NCBI GenBank assembly: GCA_963920635.1
Contig: OY987298.1
Span: forward strand, 20,121,647 to 20,185,646
Length of the DNA stretch: 64,000 bases
Source of the DNA: Pseudeuparius sepicola
Taxonomy: Eukaryota > Arthropoda > Insecta > Coleoptera > Anthribidae
Direction of reading: 5' to 3'
Part shown: one piece after another, positions 53,432 to 64,000 of the stretch
How the letters are laid out: the number at the start of each line of letters is the position of its first letter
How positions within the stretch are numbered: position 1 is the first letter of the stretch
Program-made: the position numbers and the translations under genes
The notes under the pieces: model-generated
Databases searched by the model: none
Told to the model about the DNA's origin: nothing
The model's input: only the letters and a program-made list of their open reading frames with translations

Positions 53432-55851
53432 ACTGAGCGCCCCACTTTATGCTATTCAATAGCTAGACAGGCGTCAAAACTTCTCGGTAAAACCTGCCTC
53501 CAGGAAAAAACAACCCTTTGCTTTCATGGAAAAAAGGTAGCACGAAACCGCGTTTTGCGGGGAAGGTGCTTTGGTGATATTGCCCAAGTATATAGATCCT
53601 TATAATGTATCTAGAAAAATTACTTAATCTCTGCTAGGTATTATGTTGTTATATAGGTTTGGTAAACCAACAGAATAACTCGCAGATGACGGTCTAATTT
53701 TACTTGCCCTCGGGTTCGCTTCTAAAGGAAAATAAGCTTCGATAGGATTATTTGTGAGTCGAAGTAATTTTTGAAATGTTCTAACAGTAAAAAAATGCTG
53801 GGTGGATTTATACGGCTAGTTTTTAGGTTTTATTCTAAGATAAGTGCCGTAGCCGAGCTTTAAGAGCCCTTTTCCTTAGAATCGCTACTACTGGAGTTTT
53901 TTAAATCGAAAAACGGCAAAAGAAGTCCGTAATGGATAACTGGAGGGAATCATAAATCTCTCGTTTAATTTGAGTAAGTAGATTAGTGCTCATTTGTTTG
54001 GAGCCCACAGAATTTGGAGCCCGCAGAAAATAAAAAGGGAAAGTAGAGATAGAGACTTAAGATCTTAAGCTTATTAGGAGAAAATAAGGGGAGAACAGGA
54101 AATAATTCCCTTGCCGCAATAATCGGAATGAAATAATTATAAATGAATTCGCCATTGGGGGAATGTTTAGAAAACGGTTCACGGTTTCCTTCTGCAGAAT
54201 GTCCCAGTAAAATTAGGGGACTGCTGATTTGGCTAAATATGCCTGAGGTACCTACCTATATAGGTAAAATTGCTTTTCTGAATAGCTTATTCAACCGCAG
54301 CTCTTTCACGTAAGCGAAAGTCAGGGGGCGCTAGTAGCGATGTGTTGTTCTCATTCATAAAAATTTAATCTATATGGAAAATACGAATTTTGAGTACTTT
54401 ATTGTTTACACGCAATTTTTAATTTAACATTTGGTGCAACTTGTGGTGAGCGCGTCTATACACTTATACAGGGAGAAATAAGTGCCAAACTATTAATGAC
54501 GCGTTTACCTCATCAAAACCAACATTTGAAAACAAATTTTTTCGAAAACTAAATTTTTTATAGGGTATTTTTTCCCATTAAGGAGTTGGTTATAGATAAA
54601 AAAACCACTGAAAATGAAATTACATTTTCATGCAAAAACTCCCAAATTATTAACTAATGGAGTCAAGATTACTATTGTCTAATAATAATTCATTCCTATC
54701 CGTTGCCGCCTGGCAAAAATCTCGAAATTTTAAAAATAAATTCAAACTATGGGAGAAAAAAGTTTGAATTTTAAAATTTGGGGAAAAGTCTGAATTTTAA
54801 AATTGGGAGAAAAAAGTCAAAATTATGAGAAAAATCTGAAAATTTTGAGAATAAAGTCAAAATTTAGAGAAAAAAGTCTTAATTTTAAAATCAGAGAAAA
54901 AGTCTGAATTTTAACATTCGGAGAAAAAGTCTGAATTTAAAAAAATACTACGTAGCCTTTCTACACTTCCGTATTATGGCAATCCACAAGGATAAATGCA
55001 TTGCAAGTAAGACAGAGACAACAGCATACGCGCCCGCTCTGAAGCCGAAAAGATACAAGTAGATGACGAAATCGTCGACGGCCGACCATTCATAATGTAA
55101 ATGTATGCTGTTTCACAATAGCAGTCAACTGCAATCACAGTTCAACTGCTCGGTGTGGGAGGCTTATACTGATAATTCACAATATTTGCAAAGTAGTAGT
55201 TACAAATTGGCACCGAATAAAAGAAAAGTGTATGCTATCATGTGCCTTTTGATTAAAAAAAGTTAATGTTAAATATTATATTAGACGTAAATATAAGAAA
55301 AAAATATATTGGGTGAAAACGCCTTTATTAAGCAGACCACGTTTTGACTGAATTATATTAACACTAGACGGAGATTTCCAAAATTTTACAAGTCTCCCAT
55401 GCGAAAAATATATTGAGGTGACCTTAAAATGTAACATAGACATTCATTGTACCGATATAATTCGATTAGATGATACATTTTTTCATCTGAAAATTAGAAA
55501 TATTTCTAGTTTTAAAGGTATCTGCGATAACAGTGTACTCCGATGACATCGATATTCGCTTGGCAGCAAAACCACGCCCACCATAAGCAGTCACTGCGAT
55601 AGCAGTCGAGTGCTATGTGAATCCGCCATAATAGGTGTAAGTAGAGTAGAGAGTAATAGAGTAGAGAGAGTACGTTGGCGCGCCGAATGTCTGGGATGGG
55701 CGAAAATAGCGTACGTAAAAACCGCAAAAATCTTTCAAAATTTCGTTTTTTCCGCTGGTTTTCACGAAGTTTCGATGTTGCAAAAGGTGTGTTGATTAGT
55801 TTGAGCTGCGTACAGTAAAAATTCATCACGATTACTACCACAAATATCGTC
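53432..55851. other. Intron or upstream sequence with a degenerate tandem repeat
   Basis: The stretch 54715-54945 is a degenerate tandem repeat of ~27-bp units built on GAGAAAAAGTCTGAATTTTAA. A repeated GTAGAGTAGAGAGAGTA motif occurs near 55638-55670. I looked for the missing upstream Ig exon here and did not find one. Confidence 0.45.
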
Positions 55852-56148
55852 GTGAAGTCCGGGATGTCAAAAGCAAATTTGAAAATTCATTTTCTCGAAA
55901 AGCTACATCCGACCGGGAAAAACCAAAGCCGGATTCGAGTTCAGGCACCCCGAAAATATAGGGGAGGTATCCAAAATTTCCTTATCTCCCACGAATCCCA
56001 AATCCCTCGTTTCTACGGTCTTCCCAAAATCAGCTTCATAAAGAATTTGTGTTCATTTTGTGCAAAAGGTTTTAAACTAGAGTCGACAGATATACTGGTC
56101 AGTTTTGATGTAGAATCTTTGTTTACGAACGTTCCTACTCCGGATATA
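55852..56148 (+). pseudogene. Penelope-like reverse transcriptase fragment
   Basis: Reads PRFYGLPKI (conserved in Penelope RTs before the fingers) and then DILVSFDVESLFTNVP, RT motif A with its catalytic Asp. The segment normally between these two is missing or altered. It is cut by a foldback element at 56149. The rest of the RT is gone. Confidence 0.75.
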
Positions 56149-57678
56149 CACTGTGTCCCGGATAAGAATTAACAGCAAGGGGATATTGCAAACGGTGAGA
56201 GATAGAGCAACGGTTAAATGGGGAAAAAGTTGCGCAATTTCGAGGTCAATAAAATGGCATAAACAGATTTCTAATATATTTTTTCGTTTTTGAGTTATTT
56301 TGAAAAAAGTAAAATTTTGCGTTTTGGATTTTATTTTTTTCTGAAGCTGTTATCACAGATAGAAAGAAAAGAAAAACACTTTCTTATGGCACTTTTTAAC
56401 GGGCTTTAAGATGGCTTTTTTTAGATTTGTTCTACAACGTTTCGTTTTTGAGAAACCATCTTCAACTTTATTTTTTTAAATACGGACCTGGATTTTTTTT
56501 TTTTCAGATTTTGAAAGCTCTTTTCATTGCAAATACCATGATGTATGACACAAAATATTTTTAAAATGTTTTGAGACAGTTATACTGATTATTCCTTTTT
56601 TTTTTTCATTCATTTTTTTCTATTGCGGCCCTGTATTTAATAATAAGAAGTCTAAATATTAATCAGTATTGACAACAATTTATTTACAGTTTATTTTTAC
56701 TTCGAAAACTTAATATTTTTAAATACGGCCCTGTCTGGTAAGTGTTTTCCTCTGTTGTTGTACAGCAAACAGTGTCGCATTGTGTTTTAGAGTAAATTCT
56801 TAGCTTTTTCTAATTGTCAGAAGAAAGCTTTAAGCCAACGAAATCAATAACTTTTGATATTTATCGGCCTCTACACTATTTCTGTGACGCAAGATATAAC
56901 ATGCTGACATGTTAAATGTGTCCCCATTTGAAAAAGCACCCTCCATTTTTAATGATACAAATTGTTAACTAAATGATACAGTGGGAGTTATGACAAATGA
57001 CAAGGGGTTGGTTTCGTTGTTTCAAAGCCTTCTAGCGTTGGGTGAAGCTTCAGTCAACGCTTCTAGGTGGGGGTTTTTATTTATTGACTGTCAATAGTCT
57101 TTGCCGTCCTTTTTTTAGTTCTCCAATAATCGAAAGATAAGTTGTAAGTTAAATTGTTGACAATGCTGATTAATATTTAGACTTCTTATTATTAAATACA
57201 GGGCCGCATTAGAGAAAAATGAATGGAAAAAAAGGGAATTTTCAGAATAATTGTCTCAAAACAATTTAAAAATATTTCGTGTCATATATCATGGTATTTG
57301 CAATGAAAAGTGCTTTTAAAATCTGCAAAAAAAATCCAGGTTCGTATTTAAAAAAATAGAGTTGAAGATGGTTTCTCAAAAACGAAACGTTGTAGAACAA
57401 ATCTAAAAACGCCATCTTAAAGCCCGTTAAAAAGTGTCATAAGAAAGTGTTTTTCTTTTTTTTTCTATCTGTGATAACAACTTCAGAAAAAAATAAAATC
57501 GAAAACGCAAAATTTTACTTTTTTCAAAATAACTCAAAAACGAAAAAATATATTAGAAATCTGTTTATGCCATTTTATTGACCTCGAAATTGCGCAACTT
57601 TTTCCCCAATTAACCGTTGCTCTATCTCTCACCGTTTGCAATATCCCCATGCTGTTCATTCTTATCCGGGACACAGTG
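56149..57678. mobile_element. Foldback element, CACTGTGTCCCGG ends, inserted in a Penelope-like element
   Basis: 1,530 bp, CACTGTGTCCCGG to CCGGGACACAGTG with TATA on both sides. The arms match those of 43202-43979, but the centre is larger (about 56640-57200) and is itself bounded by mirrored sequence around TTAATAATAAGAAGTCT. A larger member of the family. Non-coding. Confidence 0.9.
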
Positions 57679-57680
57679 TA

Positions 57681-57839
57681 TACTTTAACAATACTTCGGC
57701 CCATCCCATCCAAATAAAAATCCTTGAATCCATTGAAATCCTTAAACATCCTAATAATCTAAACCGTGATCATAGTTTACCTTTAGATAGTTGTTGGCGC
57801 GCGTTTTTCACAAATACTCCGCAAAACCAATCACCTTAA
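57681..57839 (+). pseudogene. Penelope-like element, C-terminal end of the protein
   Basis: Reads HPIQIKILESIEILKHPNN, then LNRDHSLPLDSCW, and ends NQSP and TAA. The L.ES.EI.K...N.NRD..L.L...W block is the usual end of Penelope GIY-YIG proteins. It is the continuation of the fragment at 55852, after an internal deletion and the hairpin insertion. Confidence 0.7.
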
Positions 57840-57918
57840 TATCATATAATTAATTTTCCAGATTTTCGCATGTTCATGTAATAGAGAGAACAATCAGTCT
57901 CAGTGTGATCGTCGCGCC

Positions 57919-57950
57919 CTGAGGATGTCCCGTGCAATCGAGGACGAAAA
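57919..57950 (+). ncRNA. Hammerhead-like motif downstream of the Penelope relic
   Basis: CTGAGGA (fits CUGANGA), helix II GTCC/GGAC with a loop CGTGCAATCGA, then GAAA. Helix III and the cleavage triplet are not clear. It lies 80 nt after the Penelope stop codon on the same strand, the place expected for the pseudo-LTR ribozyme. Confidence 0.5.
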
Positions 57951-58132
57951 GTTGGAACGAAAAGTTTCGCTGACGCAGGATCCATCCGGAGGAAACTCGG
58001 ATGCATCGTCCCCATTATTGCTGCTTTTTATTCTTAAGTAATATTATTAACTACCTAGTCAAGCAAGAGTCTCTACTTATGCTCCATTGGCAAAAAACCA
58101 TTAAAATTTTAAAAATATTTGTACTAAAACCT
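57951..58132. other. Tail of the Penelope-like element
   Basis: Non-coding sequence after the hammerhead motif. Confidence 0.4.
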
Positions 58133-59876
58133 ACGAAAGCGTAGAAGGGCCACATACTACCTTTTTTTTTAAATTCACACTTTTTTTACTAAATTTCGTA
58201 AAAAGTTTGTGAATTTCAACTTTTCACAATTTTTTTACGAAATTTCGTAAAAAGTTTGTAAATTTTCAAGCGGCCGTTACATTCTTTATCATTGTCACGG
58301 TAGCTCCCCTTTTTTGTCCACTTCATAGGCGTCGGTTAATCATTTTTCCAGAAAACTTTATACTAATTTATAATAATTACTTATTTTTTGGTTTAGTTTA
58401 GTTGGGAAAAGGGTCAAAACTAAACTAAACCAAAAAATATTTAATATTTGGGTCACCAACCTTTATTAATTATATAATAATTACCTCGGTCAGCTTGGAA
58501 GATATTTTAGATGGCAATAAACTCAACATGTGTAACATACAATTTTTATATTTTCATATCCTTCGTTTTAATAATATGCTTTCAATTATTATTGCCAATT
58601 GTTACTAGGTCATTCAGCTGTCTCGGTACTAAAAAAGCACTTTCCTCCTTCTTGTCAACTTTTCGTATTTGTTCCTTATATTTTGAAACCTTCAAAGGCG
58701 TCGGTTAATCATTTTGTGAGAACTTCATAGGCGTAGTCAAAAACTTTTAAACTTGCATAATTTCATCTGCAAAGGTAAAATATATAAAAAAGGCCGAAGC
58801 CACTGACTTAAAAGTGAATACGTATTAACAGAGTAATATTTTTGACAATAAAAAATTAATATAGGTACTTATCTGTAACAAGACGCTGAAACCAAAATGT
58901 CTCACTAACCAAAGGGTTCGTGAATTCTACATAGATTAACTACAAATTTTACTAAATCGTATTTAGCGGTCTATGTCTAACATTTTTTAGTACACCTACG
59001 TATAGCACCTGGTAAAAATTCTTATAATTTTATATGGTATTTAACTACCAAGTACATTTTTCTCGAATTTTTACTTACTAACTGTATATATTTTATGCAA
59101 ACGAGTATACAGTTTTTCTCTCAAAACTATATTTTTAACAGAGTTACTATTTGACAACAGTGTTTTATTTTTTCAATAACAGAGTCCGAATAATTTTAAA
59201 TGCATGTAACACCTTTCTATTTATAAACATATCTAGTCTATTGAACGTTTTTCCTTACCTATGATTTTATACTTTAATAAGTACTATATTTTATACAGCT
59301 ACAGTAAAACTGGTAATTTTTTATACTTGTAAAACGTTTTGTGTGGAAAAAATGCAAATTAACAATTTTACATTATTTGTTTTATTTAAAAATACCTTCT
59401 CATATACATAGGTACAGGTCAGCTAGCAACTTATTTCTATTAAAATGCAGGAGTTCAAAAATACAATACGTCTCTATCGTAAAGATGCCTTACATAAATG
59501 CAAAATTAAATCGATCAGGCTTAAAACATAATTAAAGAATCTGTAAAGAATCATCTCACATTTAAAAGTTCTTGAAAAATGATTAACCGACGCCTATGAA
59601 GTTGACAAGAAAATCTGAGCTACCGTGACAATGAATAAAGAATGTAACGGCCACTTGCAAATTTACAAACTTTTTACGAAATTTCGTAAAAAAAGTGTGA
59701 AAAGTTGAAATTCACAAACTTTTTACGAAATTTCGTAAAAAAGTGTGAATTCACACATTTTTTACGAAATTTCGTAAAAAAAGTGTGAAAAGTTGAAATT
59801 CACAAACTTTTTACGAAATTTCGTAAAAAAAGTGTGAATTCTAAAAAAGTAGTATGTGGCCCTTCTACGCTTTCGT
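58133..59876. mobile_element. 1.7-kb foldback element with arrays of the palindrome ACGAAATTTCGT
   Basis: Ends ACGAAAGCGTAGAAGGGCC and its inverse. Arms about 58133-58350 and 59560-59876. In the right arm the 12-bp palindrome ACGAAATTTCGT, inside T and A runs, occurs four times about 45-50 bp apart; in the left arm once exactly and once with a change. A second inner hairpin (GGTTTAGTTTAGTT/AACTAAACTAAACC) is at about 58387-58436. Small frames inside show no domain. Confidence 0.85.
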
Positions 59877-61081
59877 AAAAACCTTTATCTACCTACGTCC
59901 ATTATTTTGTACTCTTCTTGGGCAACATTTTGGCTACGCTTTTGACTGTATGCTACGTACACTTTGTTAAGCCGAGAATTTCTCACCTTTTAAGACCTCC
60001 AAGTTTTCTTTTTAACAATATTTGCATGGAGCGCCTTTTGTATGGCTTCCAGCTTTATGTGTGAAGCCCTAACCCAACTTCATTCAAACCCAAATCATTT
60101 TTCCCAGGAAGTTCCGCCAAGTCCCCCCCCCCTATTCGAGTCGCAGATCCCGCTTTGTGTGGCGGGGCCGGCGCCCCCGCTACAATATCGCGGACCGGGC
60201 TGGCAAACTCGCAAGAAAAACTAAAGCTAAGCTCGCCCCGGCTATGTGGACAACGTGCGGCGTTCGCAAAGCCAGAGATAAATCTTGTCTGGAAGCGCTT
60301 CAAAGTGTGAAAAAGTAGTTTGCTCTACGGGTGACACAATTTCCAAAATTCCCAATGCGAAAGAATTTTTTCTTGAAGTTTAAAACGTGGGGCAAATGAA
60401 CCTTAGTACGCGAGTAACTCTACACTTCTACTTCACTGTAAACTGTCAAGGTTGGCAGTGTTGGCACCCACATTTGTAATCACAATTTTTAAATTGCAAG
60501 AGAATATTGCTACGGGCAACGCGTAACGACGCCTACCGCCTACCGCTATCCATATATTTTGCACGTTTTCGTTTTATATTGCTTCATTCTTCTTAAAAAG
60601 TTTTGCTTATTCTGTAAAGCCCTTAGCCATATTCAGAATTTCGAAAAACCATGCAGGGTGGCTAAAAATAACAAAACTTGAAATCAAGCCAAGAATAAAG
60701 AAGGTACCAACCTGTTTAGAAAAATAGTAAAAATCTTATAGGAAAAAGATGTTTATAATCTTAATAAAAACTAAGATATAATGAATGTTGTTCAAAGTTA
60801 TTGATTTTGAATTCTTTATAATTAAAGTAGGTATTGTATGAACGACGAAAAATTTAAGAGTTGAAATTTAACATCTGAGGATTCAGGCCTGCTTCATTAG
60901 AAACTAATTTGTGCCACTTTTTTATTTTGCAGAAATCAAGTAAGCTTTGGCAGGAGCTAAAATATTATCAGGAAAAGTTACTCAGAATATAAAATGTGCA
61001 CTTGTGACTTTTTAACCGGTAGTTAAGGTAAATAAAGTGTATTTTTTTAGGTTCCTTAAATACAATTGCATAATAGACAAC
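59877..61081. other. Sequence with a GC-rich island, no recognised gene
   Basis: A GC-rich island at about 60110-60300 carries overlapping frames with no domain. A CAGGGTGGCTAAAAATA end is at about 60655, perhaps the outer end of the next inverted repeat. Nothing else. Confidence 0.35.
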
Positions 61082-61769
61082 ACTTGTAGAGAAACATCAG
61101 TACTACATTCCGAAAATATTTTCCAATATATAGGGTGACCCAAAGTTATGTTTTTTTAAATAGAACACCCCGTATTTTGTTACATTTTTAGAAAGCCCTG
61201 GTACAGGGTATTAAGGTTCTATCTTTTAAGGTTAGGGAGTTATTTTAATTTTAAACCAAAAAAGGGGCCACTTTTAGAAATGCATTACTCAAAAACCAAA
61301 TAAGATTTTGGGCTATAACTTGGACTGAGGATTGCCCGTTGCGCTTAGTTAACAATTTTGGACCGATATTGATATTGGGGGTATTATGGGTCTAACATTA
61401 AAGGTTACGGAGTTATTTCCATTTTATTCTAAGAAAGGGCCAATTACATGATTAGGGGTGTCAAAATGTCACTTTTAAAGCTGCAAAAAAAGACATATCC
61501 AAGCTATAGCCCAAAATTTGGTTTTTGAGTAATACATTTCTAAAAGTGGCCCCTTCTTTCGTTTAAAATTAAAGTAACTCCCACACCTTTAAATATAGAC
61601 CCTTAATACCGAACCAAAAAGAACAAACTCTTTAAGGGCTTTCGAAAAACGTAACAAAATACGACGTGTACCATATAAAAAAACATAACTTTGGGTCGCC
61701 ACTTATTATTGGATCACCCTGTATATTGGAAAATATTTTCGGAATGTAGTATCATGTTTCTCTACAAGT
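61082..61769. mobile_element. Foldback element with inner CAGGGTGACCC-type ends
   Basis: Arms mirror each other from ACTTGTAGAGAAACAT (61082) to its inverse ending at 61769, including GAAAATATTTTCCAATATA and, inside, TAGGGTGACCCAAAG / CTTTGGGTCGCC. True outer ends were not fixed; TACCCTG at about 61835-61841 may be the right one. Confidence 0.7.
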
Positions 61770-62701
61770 TTTGTTTATACTTTTTTCTAGCATTAACAGT
61801 GTAGAAGATTTAGACCACCGTGGCCTACGTAACTACCCTGTATACAAAAGATAACTAGTTAAGATATACTTTGCATTTTTTCTGTTTTTAAATAATTAAT
61901 TTTACATTTTTCCAACTTAAATTTTTTGGACCTGCTATATAATGAAGATAGATGATCGATTAACTAGTTATGTTTATTTTTGTGTCTAAATAAAAAATAT
62001 TAATAGTTTGAACATACTTTATATTCTATTATTACATCATTCTATAAATGTTCTGTACCTACGTTTGTTGGTATTTTTTAGACCAGTCCGACAAAATTTT
62101 TCCACCTAAAAATTTTTAGGGGTATTAAATCATAAATTGACAGATTGTTTTGTTTGCATTTCATTTTAGCTTGGAAATGCAGGTGTGCGGTTATGATTTC
62201 ATAACTACTTTTAGCTCCTGACGAGTAAGTATAATAGGTGCAATTATTGTTTATCATTATCAATTTTCGAATGAAGGTATAAAGAGTACATTTTTCATTT
62301 TTCAATAGTCTCGGAAAAACGTGTAGGTATACCTAGTAATAGAAAGGGAAATTGTAAACATGGAGCATTTACTAAATAAAACACTGGATACCGATGCCCC
62401 TGTGGCGTACAACATCGATATTCTAAATTTAGGTATTATCCGATCTTAAAACACTATGTTCTAAAAACGCCCTAGAGGGTGCATTAGATTGATATTACCT
62501 CTGACGCAAGCAAATGCAACGTTTAAGTTGGAATTACAGAGATGGGCATCGCAATGAAAAGAAACGCAAACCGTTCGATTACAGGGATTTCACGTAAACA
62601 CAGACTTTATGCACACGCTATTTGGTGGAGTTGTTGTACACTAGAAAAAATATACCTAGGGCAATTATCTATAGTCTCTTCAATACCATAAGTATAGGTA
62701 T
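61770..62701. other. Sequence with no recognised gene
   Basis: AT-rich; a 75-codon minus-strand frame (62078-62305) has no domain. Confidence 0.3.
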
Positions 62702-63050
62702 ACTGATCTTGCAGTTCTAAAGGTGCCGTCTGCCTGACAATGTGTAAGAATATCCATATAATAAAATATTATAATCAGGGAATGAAGTAGTGAGAGGTGG
62801 TGGGGTGAAGCACGGACAAATTGTATAGTAGAGGCGGCGTCACGGCTCCCATGACGGATTCCCCTACTAATGTAGGGAGGACTTACTTGCGGTTAGTGCC
62901 CGTCCATCGCGATGGGTTGAACCATTGCGTTAGGAAGTACTGGCAACGTCACCTTCATAGCCATCTCTCTTATGCTTATTTGATTTCTTATTATGGCTAT
63001 ATTCTTACACACTGTTCGGCAGACGACACCTTTAGCACTGCCAGATCAGT
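62702..63050. mobile_element. MITE, ACTGATCTKGCAGT ends (copy 2, intact)
   Basis: 349 bp with about 50-bp inverted ends: ACTGATCTTGCAGTTCTAAA on the left and the inverse of ACTGATCTGGCAGTGCTAAA on the right, both running on into TGTGTAAGAATAT. The centre matches copy 1 at 21996. No target duplication is evident. Confidence 0.8.
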
Positions 63051-64000
63051 CTCTGAAGTAAGTCAAGACAGTAATTTATTTCTACGAAAAGTTTGAAATC
63101 ATAAGTAAGTCAAACAATAATTTAAACTAATAACAAATATGGCCCACGGCAACAGAAGTTTGATCAGCATCGGGCATATCTACAGAATTTTGTTTGGCTT
63201 CTCGATAGTAGATGGCGCGTGGATGCAGAATCGTGGAGTATCTCATTCTTATAAAGCTGGCGGCGCGGCGGCTGGTGCTGCGAGCGCTGATGCCGATTCT
63301 CGTTCAGCTATTAGGCCAGGGAAAATAGAATTTGACCTAGACAAAAATATCAACTGCAATTTTGTTTTACCATATCAAAGTTATAAGTAAATACGTTGGT
63401 AGAAACCAAAAATTAAACATTTTTGAACTTTGAGTTACCTCAAAAAATACCTATTTTTCGTTAGAAATTTCGAGCAAAAATGTTAACTGGATTTTTTTAG
63501 ACACTTTAGGTAAAAAACTTCCCTTGCTAACATATTGTAACTAAGTTACTAATTTCTCGTTTTCATTTTTATTTTTAACACCTACTTGATTCCTCGCCGC
63601 GCTATTTTTAGCGGCCGGCCACCCGCCGTAGTAGTTTTTTATGTCCACACCGATGACTTTTTCTACATAGTAGGCCGACATTCGATCGATTTTAATTGCA
63701 TTTAATTAAATCCTGGTTTTGATTAGTTTCCGGCTTTCCGCCGCCGAATAATAGATGCTTATGTTACCATAAGGGTTGTGGGATACCGAAAAGGAGTAGA
63801 ACCGGGTTACTAACTCAAATTGCAGCTACAGCCGCCGTTCTTTTTGGAAGTCCGGGTATATTGGACATGCCCGAGCCAGAGAGACCACCGTCCGAGCCCC
63901 ACGGGGGGTGCAACTACCCCTAACGGCCACTCTAGCCTCCGCGGCAGCCGTTTTGGAAGCCAGAAGAGTGGGGACGCTCACCTGAGTCCCCGCCACGGCC
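63051..64000. other. Right end of the window, no recognised gene
   Basis: A small frame (63139-63390) has an Ala/Gly-rich stretch from (GGC/GCG)n composition and no domain. GC-rich patches lie at about 63590-63640 and from 63820 to the edge; the last one may be part of a repeat cut by the window end. Confidence 0.3.

Noticed and set aside
60042..60303. Open frames on both strands in a GC-rich patch
   Set aside because: Composition effect; no recognisable protein features.
63139..63390. Possible host exon with Ala/Gly-rich peptide
   Set aside because: Simple GGC/GCG composition, no family match by eye, no convincing splice sites checked.
53432..64000. Upstream exons of the Side-like gene
   Set aside because: Searched by eye for an Ig exon ending in phase 1 before GRPSP; none could be supported, so it is probably outside the window.

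Overview
The window looks like part of a large, transposon-rich insect genome. It is AT-rich, has GT-AG introns, has no bacterial-style gene packing, and carries Penelope-like, hAT, Tc1/mariner, gypsy-type and THAP-bearing elements. The sequence does not fix the order of insect.

The only host gene I can support is a minus-strand immunoglobulin-superfamily gene of the Sidestep (Side) type. Five coding exons (52354-52557, 52106-52251, 51808-51964, 20280-20410, 12867-13026) join in phase and encode about two and a half Ig domains. The ends of the gene lie outside the window. One intron is 31.4 kb and another is 7.25 kb, so nearly everything else between 12.9 and 52.6 kb is intronic.

The main discovery is at 1081-9729 on the minus strand: a full-length, young, gypsy-type endogenous retrovirus (errantivirus-like). 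It has 412-bp LTRs differing at one position, a TACA target duplication, a tRNA-Leu primer site and a polypurine tract. Gag, Pol and an envelope-like frame are all open. Pol is reached from Gag by a likely -1 frameshift. After the integrase, the same Pol frame continues into about 150 residues that read as a TARG1/OARD1-type macrodomain (ADP-ribosylhydrolase). Both catalytic residues known from that family appear to be present. I know of no such domain in standard gypsy or errantivirus Pol.

The rest is layered mobile DNA. (1) More than a dozen long hairpin ('foldback') elements, 0.3-1.5 kb, end in CAGGGTG or CACTGTG next to TA. One (32.2-33.3 kb) still holds a DD41D mariner-like transposase remnant, a candidate parent for the group. 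(2) A 6.6-kb hAT element (40799-47356, target duplication ATTCCACT) contains a 3.7-kb terminal-inverted-repeat element, a TA-flanked MITE, and two further hAT copies nested one inside the other, each with its own 8-bp duplication. (3) Penelope-like fragments occur with hammerhead-ribozyme motifs. (4) A 2.5-kb DNA element (35946-38474) has TIR AGTAGGGGAGCCC, repeated subterminal motifs, a 122-bp tandem repeat and a 107-bp-arm hairpin. (5) A solo LTR (48308-49053) sits inside a hairpin whose other arm supplies the empty-site sequence. (6) Two THAP-domain pseudogenes, MITEs, LINE tails and tRNA-like sequences complete the inventory.

Coordinates of LTRs, exons, hAT ends and most hairpins were read base by base. 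Boundaries given as approximate are marked so. Nothing was searched against a database.
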